DNA from: Misgurnus anguillicaudatus
Lineage: Eukaryota; Chordata; Actinopteri; Cypriniformes; Cobitidae
NCBI RefSeq assembly: GCF_027580225.2
Contig: NC_073358.2
Coordinates: forward strand, 29,104,501 to 29,168,500
Direction of reading: 5' to 3'
Length of the DNA: 64,000 nucleotides
The translations under genes were made by a program, and so were the position numbers. Below the pieces are notes generated by a model. The model saw only the letters and a program-made list of their open reading frames with translations. It was not told the DNA's origin and searched no databases. Each line of letters starts with the position of its first letter. Within the stretch, counting starts at the first letter, position 1. Positions 34,806 through 44,911 of the stretch are shown one piece after another.

Positions 34806-35040
34806 CCTGCCCAGCAAAGCCGGCATGCAAAGACAAAGTGCAGCACATCACGTAGGACCCCCAAGGCAAAAGGCAGCGAGGCAGGCCAAGAAACACCTGG
34901 GGCCGGGACCTGGATGCAGACTGCAAGAGGGTAGGCTACACCTGGGGCAGTTGGAGAAACTGGCACGAGACAGAGATTGGAGGACCCTTGTCGGCGGCCT
35001 ATGCCCCAGAAGATGAAAAAGATGAAAATTAAGGACATTT
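34806..35040 (+). pseudogene. LINE C-terminal fragment and tail
   Basis: A forward reading contains LGQLEKLARDRDWRTLVGGL, the usual C-terminal end of this LINE group. CCTATGCCCCAGAAG and a GATGAAAAAGATGAAAATTA tail follow, consistent with the 3' end of the element. It was continuous with 31880-34436 before the insertion. Confidence 0.8.
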
Positions 35041-36160
35041 CATTTGGCCATTGTCTCCTCAAATTATGTCATACTAATGTGATTTTTTTAATAAGCCCTT
35101 GGCTTTTAATTAGATGCTAAATTATCATTGCTAATAAAAGATGTTTACTCCTTGTTGATAATGGGAATAAGCACAGAAATAAGCAACATAAAAATAGCAT
35201 AGGATGCTGATTGACTGATGTACTGACTGAACAGAAATGAGAAAATTCAAAAGACAGACACTCATTACACCTCATGGGCCACAGTGCACTAATCTCCTGA
35301 TATAAACTATTGATATTTTAGAAATAAAGAGAGGCGAGGAAAAGGAGGGGACTGTCTTACAATGTAATGATCACATTTGAGATCTGGAGCAGCTGTTCTG
35401 AGGTATCTTTTATAGATTAAGGTGACCTCTCTCTTCTGCTCTTGTGTGAACCCTCTTATTACTGTTATTAACTTAATAGACACACACGCATGCACACGCA
35501 CATGCACACACACACTTTTTCCACTGCCAGAAAACTAAATGTGAATGAGATACATATAAATTAACTTTTTAATTAAGGGAGAACATTTGCCATTGCATAT
35601 TAGCACTTTCTCACTCAATTAGATAAACATAAAAAGATTATAAATATGTCAAACATAGATATCAAAGCAATTAAAAACAAAGCAACTAAATTAAATTTTT
35701 GTTCAAGCGGCAGCACCTGCACTGCAGTATCCCATCATGCACTGATATGGCCTGTAAGAAGGTGTGCTTTTTGATGTGCCATGAGCTTTAGATGCCCAGA
35801 GGCCAAAGTGCTCTGGGAGTCTCTGCAGCAGCATAAAATGAGACCACAGAGTCTTTATGGACAAGAATCATACATTATGACAGACTGCAGCAACTGCTCT
35901 GATAATTATTCTCCCGAGCTTATAAAAAGGGTCAACCTGGTCCCAGCAGAGCTCAGCATGCCTGCAGCCTATCTACAGTGTCTAGGAATATGTGCCGTGT
36001 ATTATTTAAAAGGTGAATGGTTTGGGCACAACAGAATGCCAACTAAAGAGCAATGTCTTCCAAAAGAGCAACCAAAGCTAAAAAATAAAATAAAGTTTCA
36101 CTTCAGCCCTGAGCAAAGTGCCTTTCGTTTTTGTGAAACTATGACATCCTGTGGCAAATA
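35041..36160. other. Intergenic, no gene recognised
   Basis: A 151-codon forward frame at 35781-36236 has no recognisable family or splice context and ends inside a transposon, so it is not called. A short purine/pyrimidine CACA run occurs near 35478-35515. Confidence 0.5.
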
Positions 36161-36492
36161 CATTTTTTTACATTTACATTCATCCCTTAGGCCAGTGGTT
36201 CTCAGAGATGGTGCCAGGGGGGTCCCGGTTTTATGACATTTTATAAAATACATTAATTTATCATGAATCCTGTGTAATTAAACCTAAAATAAATAAGGCT
36301 ACTAACCAACAGCACTACTTTGTATAACCTAATATGTTGTGTTGAATTAAAATGTTACATTTTAGAACAGTTTTTTTTCTTTGGGGGGCCACGAAGGAAT
36401 GCACCGTACACAAGGGGGGCCGCACGCGGAAAAAGTTTGAGAACCACTGCCTTAGGCAAATGCTTTCATTCAAAGCCACTAGGTGTTTGTTT
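36161..36492 (-). mobile_element. SINE tail (reverse orientation) interrupted by a hAT MITE
   Basis: ACATTTACATTCATCCCTTAGGC before the insertion and AAATGCTTTCATTCAAAGCC after it together read as the reverse complement of a fish SINE/LINE tail (compare GTCGCTTTGGATAAATG at 51701). Confidence 0.6.
36193..36449. mobile_element. hAT-type MITE with 8 bp TSD CCTTAGGC
   Basis: The left end CAGTGGTTCTCAGAG and the right end GTTTGAGAACCACTG are inverted repeats of the classical hAT CAGTGGTTCTCAAAC form. The 8 bp CCTTAGGC is directly repeated at 36185-36192 and 36450-36457, the target-site duplication size of hAT elements. 257 bp, no transposase. Confidence 0.93.
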
Positions 36493-36647
36493 GTTTTTTG
36501 ACACATTTAGCAACTGCCTTACAGGAGCATTGTCAGCAGCATGATCAGTCAGTTGAGTAGCTGGTGATTTGAGTCAAAACTAAATAGATTTTAGGGTCGG
36601 GAATGCCTTTACAAAAATTAACCTTGTTTTTGTGGTAAAATTGAAGT

Positions 36648-36795
36648 AGTTACCATGTTTTTTCGGGTATTGATTACTATTAACAAAAACATGGTTTTAC
36701 TACAGTAACCATGGTTTACCAATGGTTTTTGAAAGCCATGGTTATTGTTTGGTAACTATGGTTTTACTACAGTAACCATGTTTTTTTGTTTTTAA
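36648..36795. repeat. Repeat with GGTTTTACTACAGTAACCA
   Basis: The 19 bp core occurs at 36693-36711 and 36760-36778, separated by inverted ATGGTTTACC/GGTAACTATG pieces. It looks like a small palindrome-rich dispersed repeat; family not determined. Confidence 0.6.
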
Positions 36796-36939
36796 CTGTA
36801 GTAAGGGTGATACAAACTTCAGGTCCAGTTAGAAACCTTACAGCTAGACAATTTTATAAGACCTACTATTAGTTTGTTTTGAGGTTTAGTGTTTCGTCCT
36901 AAGGCCACAGTGGTAACACCACTACTTGAATTCATACAG

Positions 36940-37858
36940 TATAGACTCACCTAAAGGTTTATTAGGAACACCATACTAATACTGTGTTTGACCCCCTTTC
37001 GTCTTCATAACTGCCTTAATCCTACGCGGCATTGATTCAACAAGGTGCTGAAAGCATTCTTTAGAAATGTTGGCCCATATTGATAGGATAGCATCTTGCA
37101 GTTAATGGAGATTTGTGGGATGCACATCCAGGACACGAAGCTCCCGTTCCACCACATCCCAAAGATGCTCTATTGAGTTGAGATCTGGTGACTGTGGGGG
37201 CCATTTTAGTACAGTGAACTCATTGTCATGTTCAAGAAACCAATTTGAAATAATTTGAGCTTTGTGACATGGTGCATTATCCTGCTGAAAGTAGCCATCA
37301 GAGGACAGAAACAATTCTCAGCTAGGCCGTGGCATTTAAACGATGCCCAATTGGCACTAAGGGGCATAAAGTGTGCCAAGAGAAAACATCCCCCACACCA
37401 TTACACCACCACCAGCCTGCACAGTGGTAACAAGGCATGATGAATCATGTTCTCATTCTGTATACACCAAATTCTGACTCTACCATCTGAATGTCTCAAC
37501 AGAAATCGAGACTCATCAGACCAGGCAACATTTTTCCAGTCTTCAACTGTCCAATTTTGGTGAGCTCGTGCAAATTGTAGCCTCTTTTTCCTTTTTGTAG
37601 TGGAAATTAGTGGTACCAGGTGGGGTCTTCTGCTGTTGTAATCCATCCCCCTCAGGGTTGTGCGTGTTGTGGCTTCACAAATGCTTTGCTGCATACCTCG
37701 GTTGTAACAAGTGGTTATTTCAAGTTGCTCTTCTATCAGCTTGAATCAGTTGGCCCATTCTCCTCTGACCTCTAGCATCAACAAGGAATTTTCGCCCACA
37801 GGACTGCCACATACTGGATGTTTTCCATTTTCACACCATTCTTAGTAAATCCTAGAAA
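36940..37858 (-). pseudogene. Decayed Tc1/mariner transposon with transposase remnant
   Basis: The element's 3' terminal repeat is present at the left (ACTCACCTAAAGG, TTTATTAGGAACACC). On the minus strand, 37694-37401 carries GNWTVEDW-like NWTVEDWKNVAWSDESRF, containing the first catalytic Asp. 37314-37102 carries YFQQDNAPCH (second Asp) and SPDLNSIEHLWD (third acidic position). A deletion of some 50 bp between them and the loss of the 5' end beyond 37858 (SKPRR-type DNA-binding region missing) make it inactive. Confidence 0.88.
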
Positions 37859-39064
37859 GTATTATTATCCCACAATTATTAATTATCTTTTAATTAATTA
37901 TTCCACAATCATTAGTTATGATCTCATTGTTATTTCTTTTGTTTTATGGGTTGAACTTGTGTTCTGTATATGAAACCTTCTGACTAGAAGTGACAATAAG
38001 CAAGTCAATGAAACTGACACAAGGATATGAATAAAAATGTGTTTCCAGGTATTACTGAGCCAAAATACTGCTTAACTACACACAAAGGTCAAAAGAAAAC
38101 ATCGAGGACTCTTGCATGCACTCACATTATTTAATCATTGTCACACATACGCAACTGAATTACATCTTGTGGTTCTTGTTGGTTTTTGGACCAATAATCG
38201 AAACTATCACATAGAGAGAGTGTCTGTGTTTCACTGTATGTATGACATGTTAGATGTTAGAGGAATCTATTTAAAATGGTTTAAAATGACAGATGCCTTT
38301 ATTTAAATGAAAAGAAACAAACCCAAAGTTCAACCCAAGACTACATTTTAATGTATTTTCCATGTAAAAAAAAAGAAAAACAACAGTACGCCCCTTTCTG
38401 TACAGTATCACTTAGAAAGTTGCTTTATTTCATGTAGATCATCCACCAGAGGTCAGAACACCGAAATAAGATTAATGAAACCCAAACATAAGACCTAAGA
38501 AAAATAAAAATTAACCATCTCGAGGTCTGCAGATTTGTGTAGTGCTGTGTGGGGAATCATCTGTTAGTAAACACTTCACTGAATGTGCAGTCAGACAAGA
38601 GCTTAATAATTCCCCAGAAAGATTTTACAGCTCTTAACACAACCAACAGATCTGCACTGTTCAATCAGACTGATGCACTGATGTCCATCCTCACACATTC
38701 CTATAATGTAGACAGACGCACACATCCAGATTCAAATATTTACACACATATACAATAACACAAGGGGTAAGCTTCTGTAGTCTGATGAGACTGACGTAGG
38801 CTGCTGTTAAATTAGTAGCGCTGAATAATTAAGAGTCCTTCACTTCTCTTCTTATCTCTCACTCATCTGAATGAGAGATGGGTGGAGTTACATTCAAAAC
38901 CCAAACTCTCCTCTGTTTGTCCCTTTGCATGTCTCCATCAAAGTGCTCCGCCTCTTTTTGGTTTAGGCCAATCTTTGGCCAGCTCCCAGGCGGTCTAGTA
39001 TACTGGTTGTCTTTAAGAATGGGAATGAGTTTAAGTCTGTTGTGCTGTGTAGGGTATACGTATG
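37859..39064 (-). other. yipf6 3' untranslated region and downstream flank
   Basis: The stretch to about 38400 follows the yipf6 stop on the minus strand. An AATAAA on the minus strand at 38429-38424 would give a 3'UTR of about 640 nt. That end is inferred only from the hexamer. The rest (37859-38400) shows no gene. Confidence 0.45.
38424..38429 (-). terminator. yipf6: Possible polyadenylation hexamer for yipf6
   Basis: AATAAA on the minus strand about 640 nt after the stop codon. No transcript evidence is available, and other hexamers could be used. Confidence 0.3.
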
Positions 39065-39186
39065 CTAATTGGAAGGTGAAAATGTCAAGATCATCCAGCC
39101 AATCACAAAGTAAAATAGGAAAACGGGATACACGACCAGAGCTTTCCTATTGGGCGGTTGACTGTCTACAAGAAATGCTGTGGAGG
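39065..39186 (-). CDS. yipf6: yipf6 exon 7 with stop
   Basis: Acceptor CATCCACAG. Encodes ASTAFLVDSQPPNRKA and VYPVFLFYFVIGWMILTFSP, then a TAG stop at 39067-39065. Last membrane segment and short C-terminus. Confidence 0.95.
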
Positions 39187-42100
39187 CTGTGGATGAAACA
39201 TACAAACAAAAAAATTGACTTAGTTTCGGAAATGGAAACATACTACAGAATACTATTGTTTACATATAAAGAGAGAGAGGTCAAACCTTACTAAAACTGT
39301 CTGATAATTGTCTAAAATTTAGTGATGACAGATAACAAAATAAAAGACAGCGAGAGCGAGAGAGAGAGAGATTGAGAGAGAGAGAAAGAAAGAAAGAGAG
39401 AGAGGGGGAGAGAGAGAGAGAGCAAGACTTTATTTCCACCTAGTGGTGACCACATGTAGTGCCTAAGAAGCTTGCTGGTTGAGAATTAGAATTTATTTAA
39501 TCTAAATGTAGGTTTTATACATTACTGTGCAAACGTGGCCACCGTGCTACCATTATAGAAAATACAGGAAATGTGTATGTAGTATTAAAAACAGAATAAA
39601 AGTATAAGCAGAAGTGTCAAGTATTTAGGGAAAATCCCTTTCCACTTAAGCAATAGCAGGAAACAGCAGGATCTCTTAAACCTAAATGAAATTAAATCCT
39701 AATTTCTAATTCTAATCGAATGACTTTAAGACTTCATTCAGTCTCCTCAAATAGGCTCAAGATGTGTTTCGTGCCAAGAGAGGTCACACTAAATACTGAC
39801 TGATGCCTGAAGAAGACATTTAGATCTGATAATTGTTAATTTTGTGTACATATTTCCTGTATTTTCTGTTTGTATTTAAGAAAAAATTGTGAAAAATAAA
39901 TAGGTGATTCTCGTGTAATTAGACTTATGAGGTGTCATGAAACATTTTGATAACAAAAGTAAATGCAAAGTAAGAGGATCAAAATAAGAAGCATACAGAA
40001 ACAAACATCTCTTCATGTACTATTTTGCACATGATTTCAAATGACATCATACAAACCAATTTTGTTGTTTTTTCCACATTTAAGGGAGAAAAATTTCATT
40101 ACTGCAACGTGTCCATGACTGGATTTGGGTTTTTTGACGTGGAAATATTTATAATTAAAAAATCTAAAAAATAAAAAGCTTCAGTGCATGTAACATGTAA
40201 AGAAAGTAACATGTGCTATGTGGTGATCATTGGTAAATGTAGAGACAATAATAAGAAATATAAATGTGTCCAAGACCAATTTTCTCATCCTCTGATTCCA
40301 ATCATTGTTTAAGCCCTCAAGGAACAAACATTTTCAAAAATAAAAAAAGTTTGAAGTGACAATTGATGGTTGATTCTCTCCAGATAAAAGTTGAAATTTT
40401 GTTTGTCATAGTACCTAGACAACTTTTTATTTCTCATTACCGAAACATAAGTTTGTAAATGCATTTATTTAATGTAATATCATGTTGCGGTAATGATAAT
40501 TTTTGTACATTTTGTAAATAATTCTATAGGAAATTTTTTTAAATCCTCTATAAATAATGGTTCAGACCTTAATCTTATATGTGCAAAAAAAAAAAAATTG
40601 GCTTTAAGGGCTTTTTAAAAATCTGATGCTGGACACCTAAATCTGGATTTCGTGAGAATCACCCAAATATGGATGGACATTAAAACTTTGCTAAAACAAC
40701 AAACCTGGTGATGGTGGCCCAAGTCCATATTCAAGGAAAAATGGCCTTTGTTAAATTGTTAATTGCTAATAAAAATGAGTTTGATTGGTCCTTACCAAAA
40801 GTTGACCAGCCGAATGAAGCAGTGACAACTATGAGACGGACAGCAAAACTGACGACACCTGAGCCACCCAGAAGAACAATGCGGCAAACTATCATGGCCA
40901 CGGTGAGAGGCAGAATACAGTACCCCAACACACAGAGACTCTGGAAAAATGATCTAGACAACAAAAATATAAATAAGACATAATAAGATGCAGGACAACA
41001 TTAATTGATCTGTTATAGACCTGTTTAGTTTGTAATCCTAAAAGCAACAAAAGAATTTACTAGTTTGTTTAGTCATATGCTCCCTTAGAAATTTTCTAAT
41101 GGATTTTTAAAGAAGAGGTTTTCGATTCGTGATTAATATAGTTTTGTGACTAAAGATTACATGAAAAAATTTTCAACTTTTTTACAACATTGTAATTATT
41201 TACCAGCATATCTTTAATGTGAAAGCCAATGCCTACTTTGTAAACATATATTTAACAAGTCGCTAAATTAGGTGCTTAATAAACTGAATGTGGTGTAGTC
41301 TTATATTGCATTTTTTAACTGAACAGTTTTACAATTCAAGTTTGAGGTATGACTGTGTGCAAATTAGGTTGTTGAACAAAATGTGAAAGCCTGCAACATA
41401 ATTTATTCATCACAGGACCATTTTTATTGAATTTGACTGTTTACTCACATTGTTCCTCCCAGGAGTTTAGAATTGAGGGTGATTATTACAGAACCAAACC
41501 AAATGATGACAAAGACTTCTGCAAACTGCGGCCTGCCATCTTCCTCGCTGTCAACTGACCCACCCTGGAGCATTCTAGAAATAACACAAAAAACTCATTA
41601 TTAACAACAAACATTACCATTAGGACGGTCAGTAATAAATTAAACATCGATACTCACAAAGCCAGAGTGACACAAAGTAAGAGAGGTCCCCACAAATCCC
41701 CTAAAAAGCAGAAAACACATTAGATTAGCTTAAACATAACATGTGAATTCATTAGCATTCATAACTGATATGCGATGATAAATAGGTCACAATTTATATG
41801 TAATCTGTGATTGATGAACTTACAGTCCCTGAGCAGCGCAGAACTTTTCTTGGGGTACATCACATGGACAAACTTCTGTCCAACGGCTCTCAAATCCCTC
41901 AGCTGAGACCCACAAAGCAAAGACAAAGTAAAACTTTTATTCTTCATGCTGGTCACACTTTGAGGTCGTTCACAATGACAGTGATTACTCGGTTTAAGAA
42001 AAGGTATGGTTATAGGCCAGTGGCAGTTATCTTATAGTGTAAACATTAGCTAATTAAACTGTCTGGCAGGACCGTTTACAGTTATACTTACAATTGTGTC

Positions 42101-43080
42101 TTTGACGGGCTCATCCAGTGTTGAGGGGTCATTGTTAGTGTCCCGTGAGCCCACTGGCACAGATATGTCCCCCTCTACTGGGATGTCCTCTGAGATTGAA
42201 ATGTCAGACAAACCTGCAAACTGTGACATGATAACATGGATGTTTAAATCAGTTATGGCAAATCTGCACCCCAAAACATTTAGCTGCAGTTCACATTCAT
42301 CTACATCAATAGGAGTCCTACACAACAGATGGCAGGAAGGTGTTTCTGACCAGAGGTTCACCCTGACTGACCTGCTGTTCGTTTCGATTATGTGCACGAG
42401 ACTTTGAGGGCTAAAATGATATGTTTGATATCCAGGAAGATTCTGATTTCCAAGTAAATATATTGCCACGCAGTAAAAGGTCACATGAGAACAGTTTTCC
42501 TACTCATTCTAGTAAGTTAACCATGATTGATATGTTACAGTAGAATACATTGTGAAGGGCTATCGTGTATAGCTTCTGTAAAATACACTTTAAAAACTAT
42601 AAAAATGCGCTTAAAGCCTTCCATCGAGTAACTTTATACACTACAAATCACAGCATTTAATAAACTTATGAGAGCGAGACAGGGAGAGAAAGAGCGACAT
42701 TGCCGCTGTTCCACTGTGTTTACATAGTGTGGTAATCGCACTGCACTGTCAGGAACACAATACGTGTTTCCAAAACTTGCGATGTGAACACCTCGGGTGA
42801 AAACCTTGTTTAAGGTTTAAAGTTAAATGTTTGAGAAAATGTTCGGACGAGGTGAGAACAACCATCTGTCTTTACATGTATTTTCAGCTACACCAGCAGA
42901 GTTTACTGACAGATGTGTTTATTCTTAAGCTTTTAACCAACAACCCAAGATTTTTACACATATAGACAAAAAGACAAACACGACGAGAAAGCTGACAGCG
43001 TGTTTGAAAGATGTTTAAATGTTTTATAAGCGTGTTTTAGCTCTTACCAAAGGCTTGTTGGAATCGTCTACTTCCGCCAT
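39065..43080 (-). CDS. yipf6: Yip1 domain family member 6 (YIPF6), complete, 7 coding exons
   Basis: Coding exons on the minus strand are 43080-43048, 42220-42092, 41902-41824, 41700-41658, 41574-41449, 40953-40796 and 39186-39065. All introns have GT donors and AG acceptors and every phase agrees. The product is 229 residues (human YIPF6 is 236). It begins MAEVDDSNKPL and has the conserved FAGLSDISISEDIPVEG segment, then VGQKFVHVMYPKK, WDLWGPLLLCVTLAL, LGGTISFFQSLCVLGYCILP and VYPVFLFYFVIGWMILTF. YIPF proteins are five-pass membrane proteins of the early secretory pathway and Golgi. The cytosolic N-terminus is followed here by hydrophobic segments from exon 4 onward, as expected. It lies head-to-head with ophn1. 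The start is the first ATG, in a good context (AAAGATGG). Confidence 0.96.
39350..39422. repeat. GA microsatellite in yipf6 intron 6
   Basis: Imperfect GAGA run with AAAG and GGGG interruptions. Confidence 0.85.
40796..40953 (-). CDS. yipf6: yipf6 exon 6
   Basis: Encodes SFFQSLCVLGYCILPLTVAM through RLIVVTASFGWST; third and fourth membrane segments. Donor TTTG|GTAAGG. Confidence 0.95.
41449..41574 (-). CDS. yipf6: yipf6 exon 5
   Basis: Encodes MLQGGSVDSEEDGRPQFAEV through FVIIWFGSVIITLNSKLLGG; second membrane region. Acceptor TTCTAG, donor GTGAGT. Confidence 0.94.
41658..41700 (-). CDS. yipf6: yipf6 exon 4
   Basis: Completes Trp, then DLWGPLLLCVTLA and two bases of Leu; first transmembrane segment. 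Donor GTGAGT. Confidence 0.94.
41824..41902 (-). CDS. yipf6: yipf6 exon 3
   Basis: Encodes LRDLRAVGQKFVHVMYPKKS to LLRD, ending GAC T|GTAAGT (phase 1). Confidence 0.95.
42092..42220 (-). CDS. yipf6: yipf6 exon 2
   Basis: 43 codons from FAGLSDISIS to VKDTI; acceptor TGTCACAG, donor ATT|GTAAGT. Confidence 0.95.
43048..43080 (-). CDS. yipf6: yipf6 exon 1 (coding part)
   Basis: Eleven codons, MAEVDDSNKPL, ending TTG|GTAAGA; phase 0. Confidence 0.93.
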
Positions 43081-43147
43081 CTTTACACGGATACAGATAC
43101 GTCATCAGACATTCGACGTCAAAAACGCCAACATGCCACTAAGCAGA

Positions 43148-43326
43148 TATTAGCCTTGTTCGACTTCATGCGGCGCCGGTAGAACTGACAGGCGGATGAC
43201 GTTAAAGTGACGCGAGAGCGAGACGAAATTACACTTCGTATGATTTCTCGAACCGTTCTCGCGGTATTTAACGTCATCCGGCTGTCGGTCCTTGCGGCGC
43301 TGCATGAAGTCGAACTAGCCTAATAT
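43148..43326. mobile_element. Short inverted-repeat element next to the yipf6 5' end
   Basis: TATTAGCCTTGTTCGACTTC with GGCGCCG at the left is mirrored by CGGCGCTGCATGAAGTCGAA and CTAGCCTAATATT at the right. The inner GGCGGATGACGTTAAAG is mirrored by TTTAACGTCATCCGGC. Its left edge is 68 bp upstream of the yipf6 ATG. A diverged second copy is at about 34607-34725. Confidence 0.85.
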
Positions 43327-43351
43327 TACCGTAATTTTAAAAGAACAGTGC

Positions 43352-43352
43352 A

Positions 43353-43390
<38 letters not shown>
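43352..43390. repeat. ACT trinucleotide microsatellite
   Basis: About 13 ACT units, immediately followed by an AAT array. Confidence 0.92.
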
Positions 43391-43408
43391 AATAATAATA
43401 ATAATAGT

Positions 43409-43453
<45 letters not shown>
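43391..43453. repeat. AAT trinucleotide microsatellite
   Basis: About 20 AAT/ATA units with one AGTTAT interruption. It lies in the yipf6/ophn1 shared interval. Confidence 0.92.
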
Positions 43454-43456
<3 letters not shown>

Positions 43457-44757
43457 CAACATGTTGTTATTATAAAAATGTTGTAACAAAATTACAAATT
43501 AAGAAGAGCATCAGATCTTAAATTTATAACCAATCCAGCTGCATTATTTGATGTATATATTGTGATTGGTTAAGTTTACATATTCATAGCCAGTAACTAA
43601 GTGTAAAGATTTAAAGGTTTATTAGTTCATCAATATATACCCTGTTATGTTCTATGTTTTAACTGCACTTGGACATTATTATAATTTTGAATGACACACA
43701 CCTATATAAAACTGATCTTAAAAGAGGAAGTTAGCAGTGATTGTAAAGATAATTTTGAACACTGTCAGTTTAAGACATAAAAAGTGTGAATCATAGAAAT
43801 AGAAAAAGCGGACGATAGAATGGCAAGAACCGTGAAAGAGAGTTACAAAAAAGGCGTGGTTTAGTGGCCCGGACGTTTTTTAGATCAGACAGTTTACAGG
43901 TCTAAATATTATCGTTCGTGTTATAAATATTAATATAGTATATATTAAATTCGATTTCTAATAAAATGCTTTACAATCATAACATGGTTGTAACAAAAAC
44001 TAACAAAACCAAGGTTACAAATAAACGTCTTTGCCACGTGGTACCTGTTACTTTTCTCCGCGCTGCTCAAATTGGTCTAATCACAGTCACTTGTGATTGT
44101 TTGATAAGTCCTTTTTATTTATTATTTGTAAATGTTGGTGGGGCATATCTGCATTTGCATGTCAGGTTAATATATTGTTTACAATTAATACATTTAAACG
44201 ATTATCCTCTTAAGGTTGTGACATGACTGCAATAAGAAGAGGACAACCTTAGATTTTAATGCAGCTCAATAGAAGATTTGTCTTTTCGAGCCGCAATGCG
44301 CCCCCTAGAGGAAGAGAACCTCCTGGCCCTTACAGAACAACAACAGCTAGTAACGTTTGCCGCCCAATAATGTGGGAGTACTCAAAATTATGTGGCCCTG
44401 CCCACGTTTGCCAATCCCTCCGCTTCCACAACAAGGAAAAGTATAGAAACAAAAATACTTTCTTTCTTATAGTCGCTACTTTTCATATCTTTACTTTGTC
44501 ACTTCTCACAATCTGCTGCTGAAATAGTAGCTATAGCAACGTCGCGTGCACACGGAGACATTCACCACTAGGGCGCTGGATTCTTTTTTGCAACGGCACA
44601 TCGTCCAATGTGTGAAATATGGGGAACTTTATCGAAACTGTTTGATCGCATTCGACTTGATACATATAACTGAGGGATCAAAATACAACCCTGTCGTGGT
44701 TTTTGTAACTCGCCGATAACAAAAGGCCGGTCATCTTCATTGATCCGAGGGGTCAGA

Positions 44758-44911
44758 ATGGGGCATCCTCCGCTGGAGTTCAGCGACTGTTACTCCGATA
44801 GTCCTGATTTCAGAGAGAGATTAAAATGCTACGAAAACGAGATGGAAAGGACCAGCAAGTTCCTAAAAGATGTCATCAAGGACGGCAACAATGTGATCAA
44901 CACGCTTAAAG
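44758..44911 (+). CDS. ophn1: ophn1 exon 1 (start)
   Basis: 51 codons plus one base, [20 protein letters not shown] to [10 protein letters not shown]; donor AAAG|GTAAAA. The ATG at 44758 is preceded by GGTCAGA. An in-frame ATT 18 bases upstream is not a start. Confidence 0.95.

Larger units (their letters stand above)
43081..44757. promoter_or_regulatory. Shared yipf6/ophn1 head-to-head promoter interval
   Basis: The two start codons are 1.68 kb apart and diverge. The yipf6 side has CpG-containing sequence at 43085-43140 (GATACGTCATCAG, ACGTCAAAAACG), including a CRE-like ACGTCA. The ophn1 side is CpG-richer at about 44520-44750. Between them are an inverted-repeat element and two microsatellites. 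Promoter activity is inferred from position only. Confidence 0.5.

Noticed and set aside
35781..36236. 151-codon forward frame
   Set aside because: No recognised family, no splice sites, and its end runs into a hAT MITE.
37102..37694. Functional Tc1 transposase
   Set aside because: DDE-motif pieces are in separate frames with an internal deletion and no N-terminal DNA-binding region.
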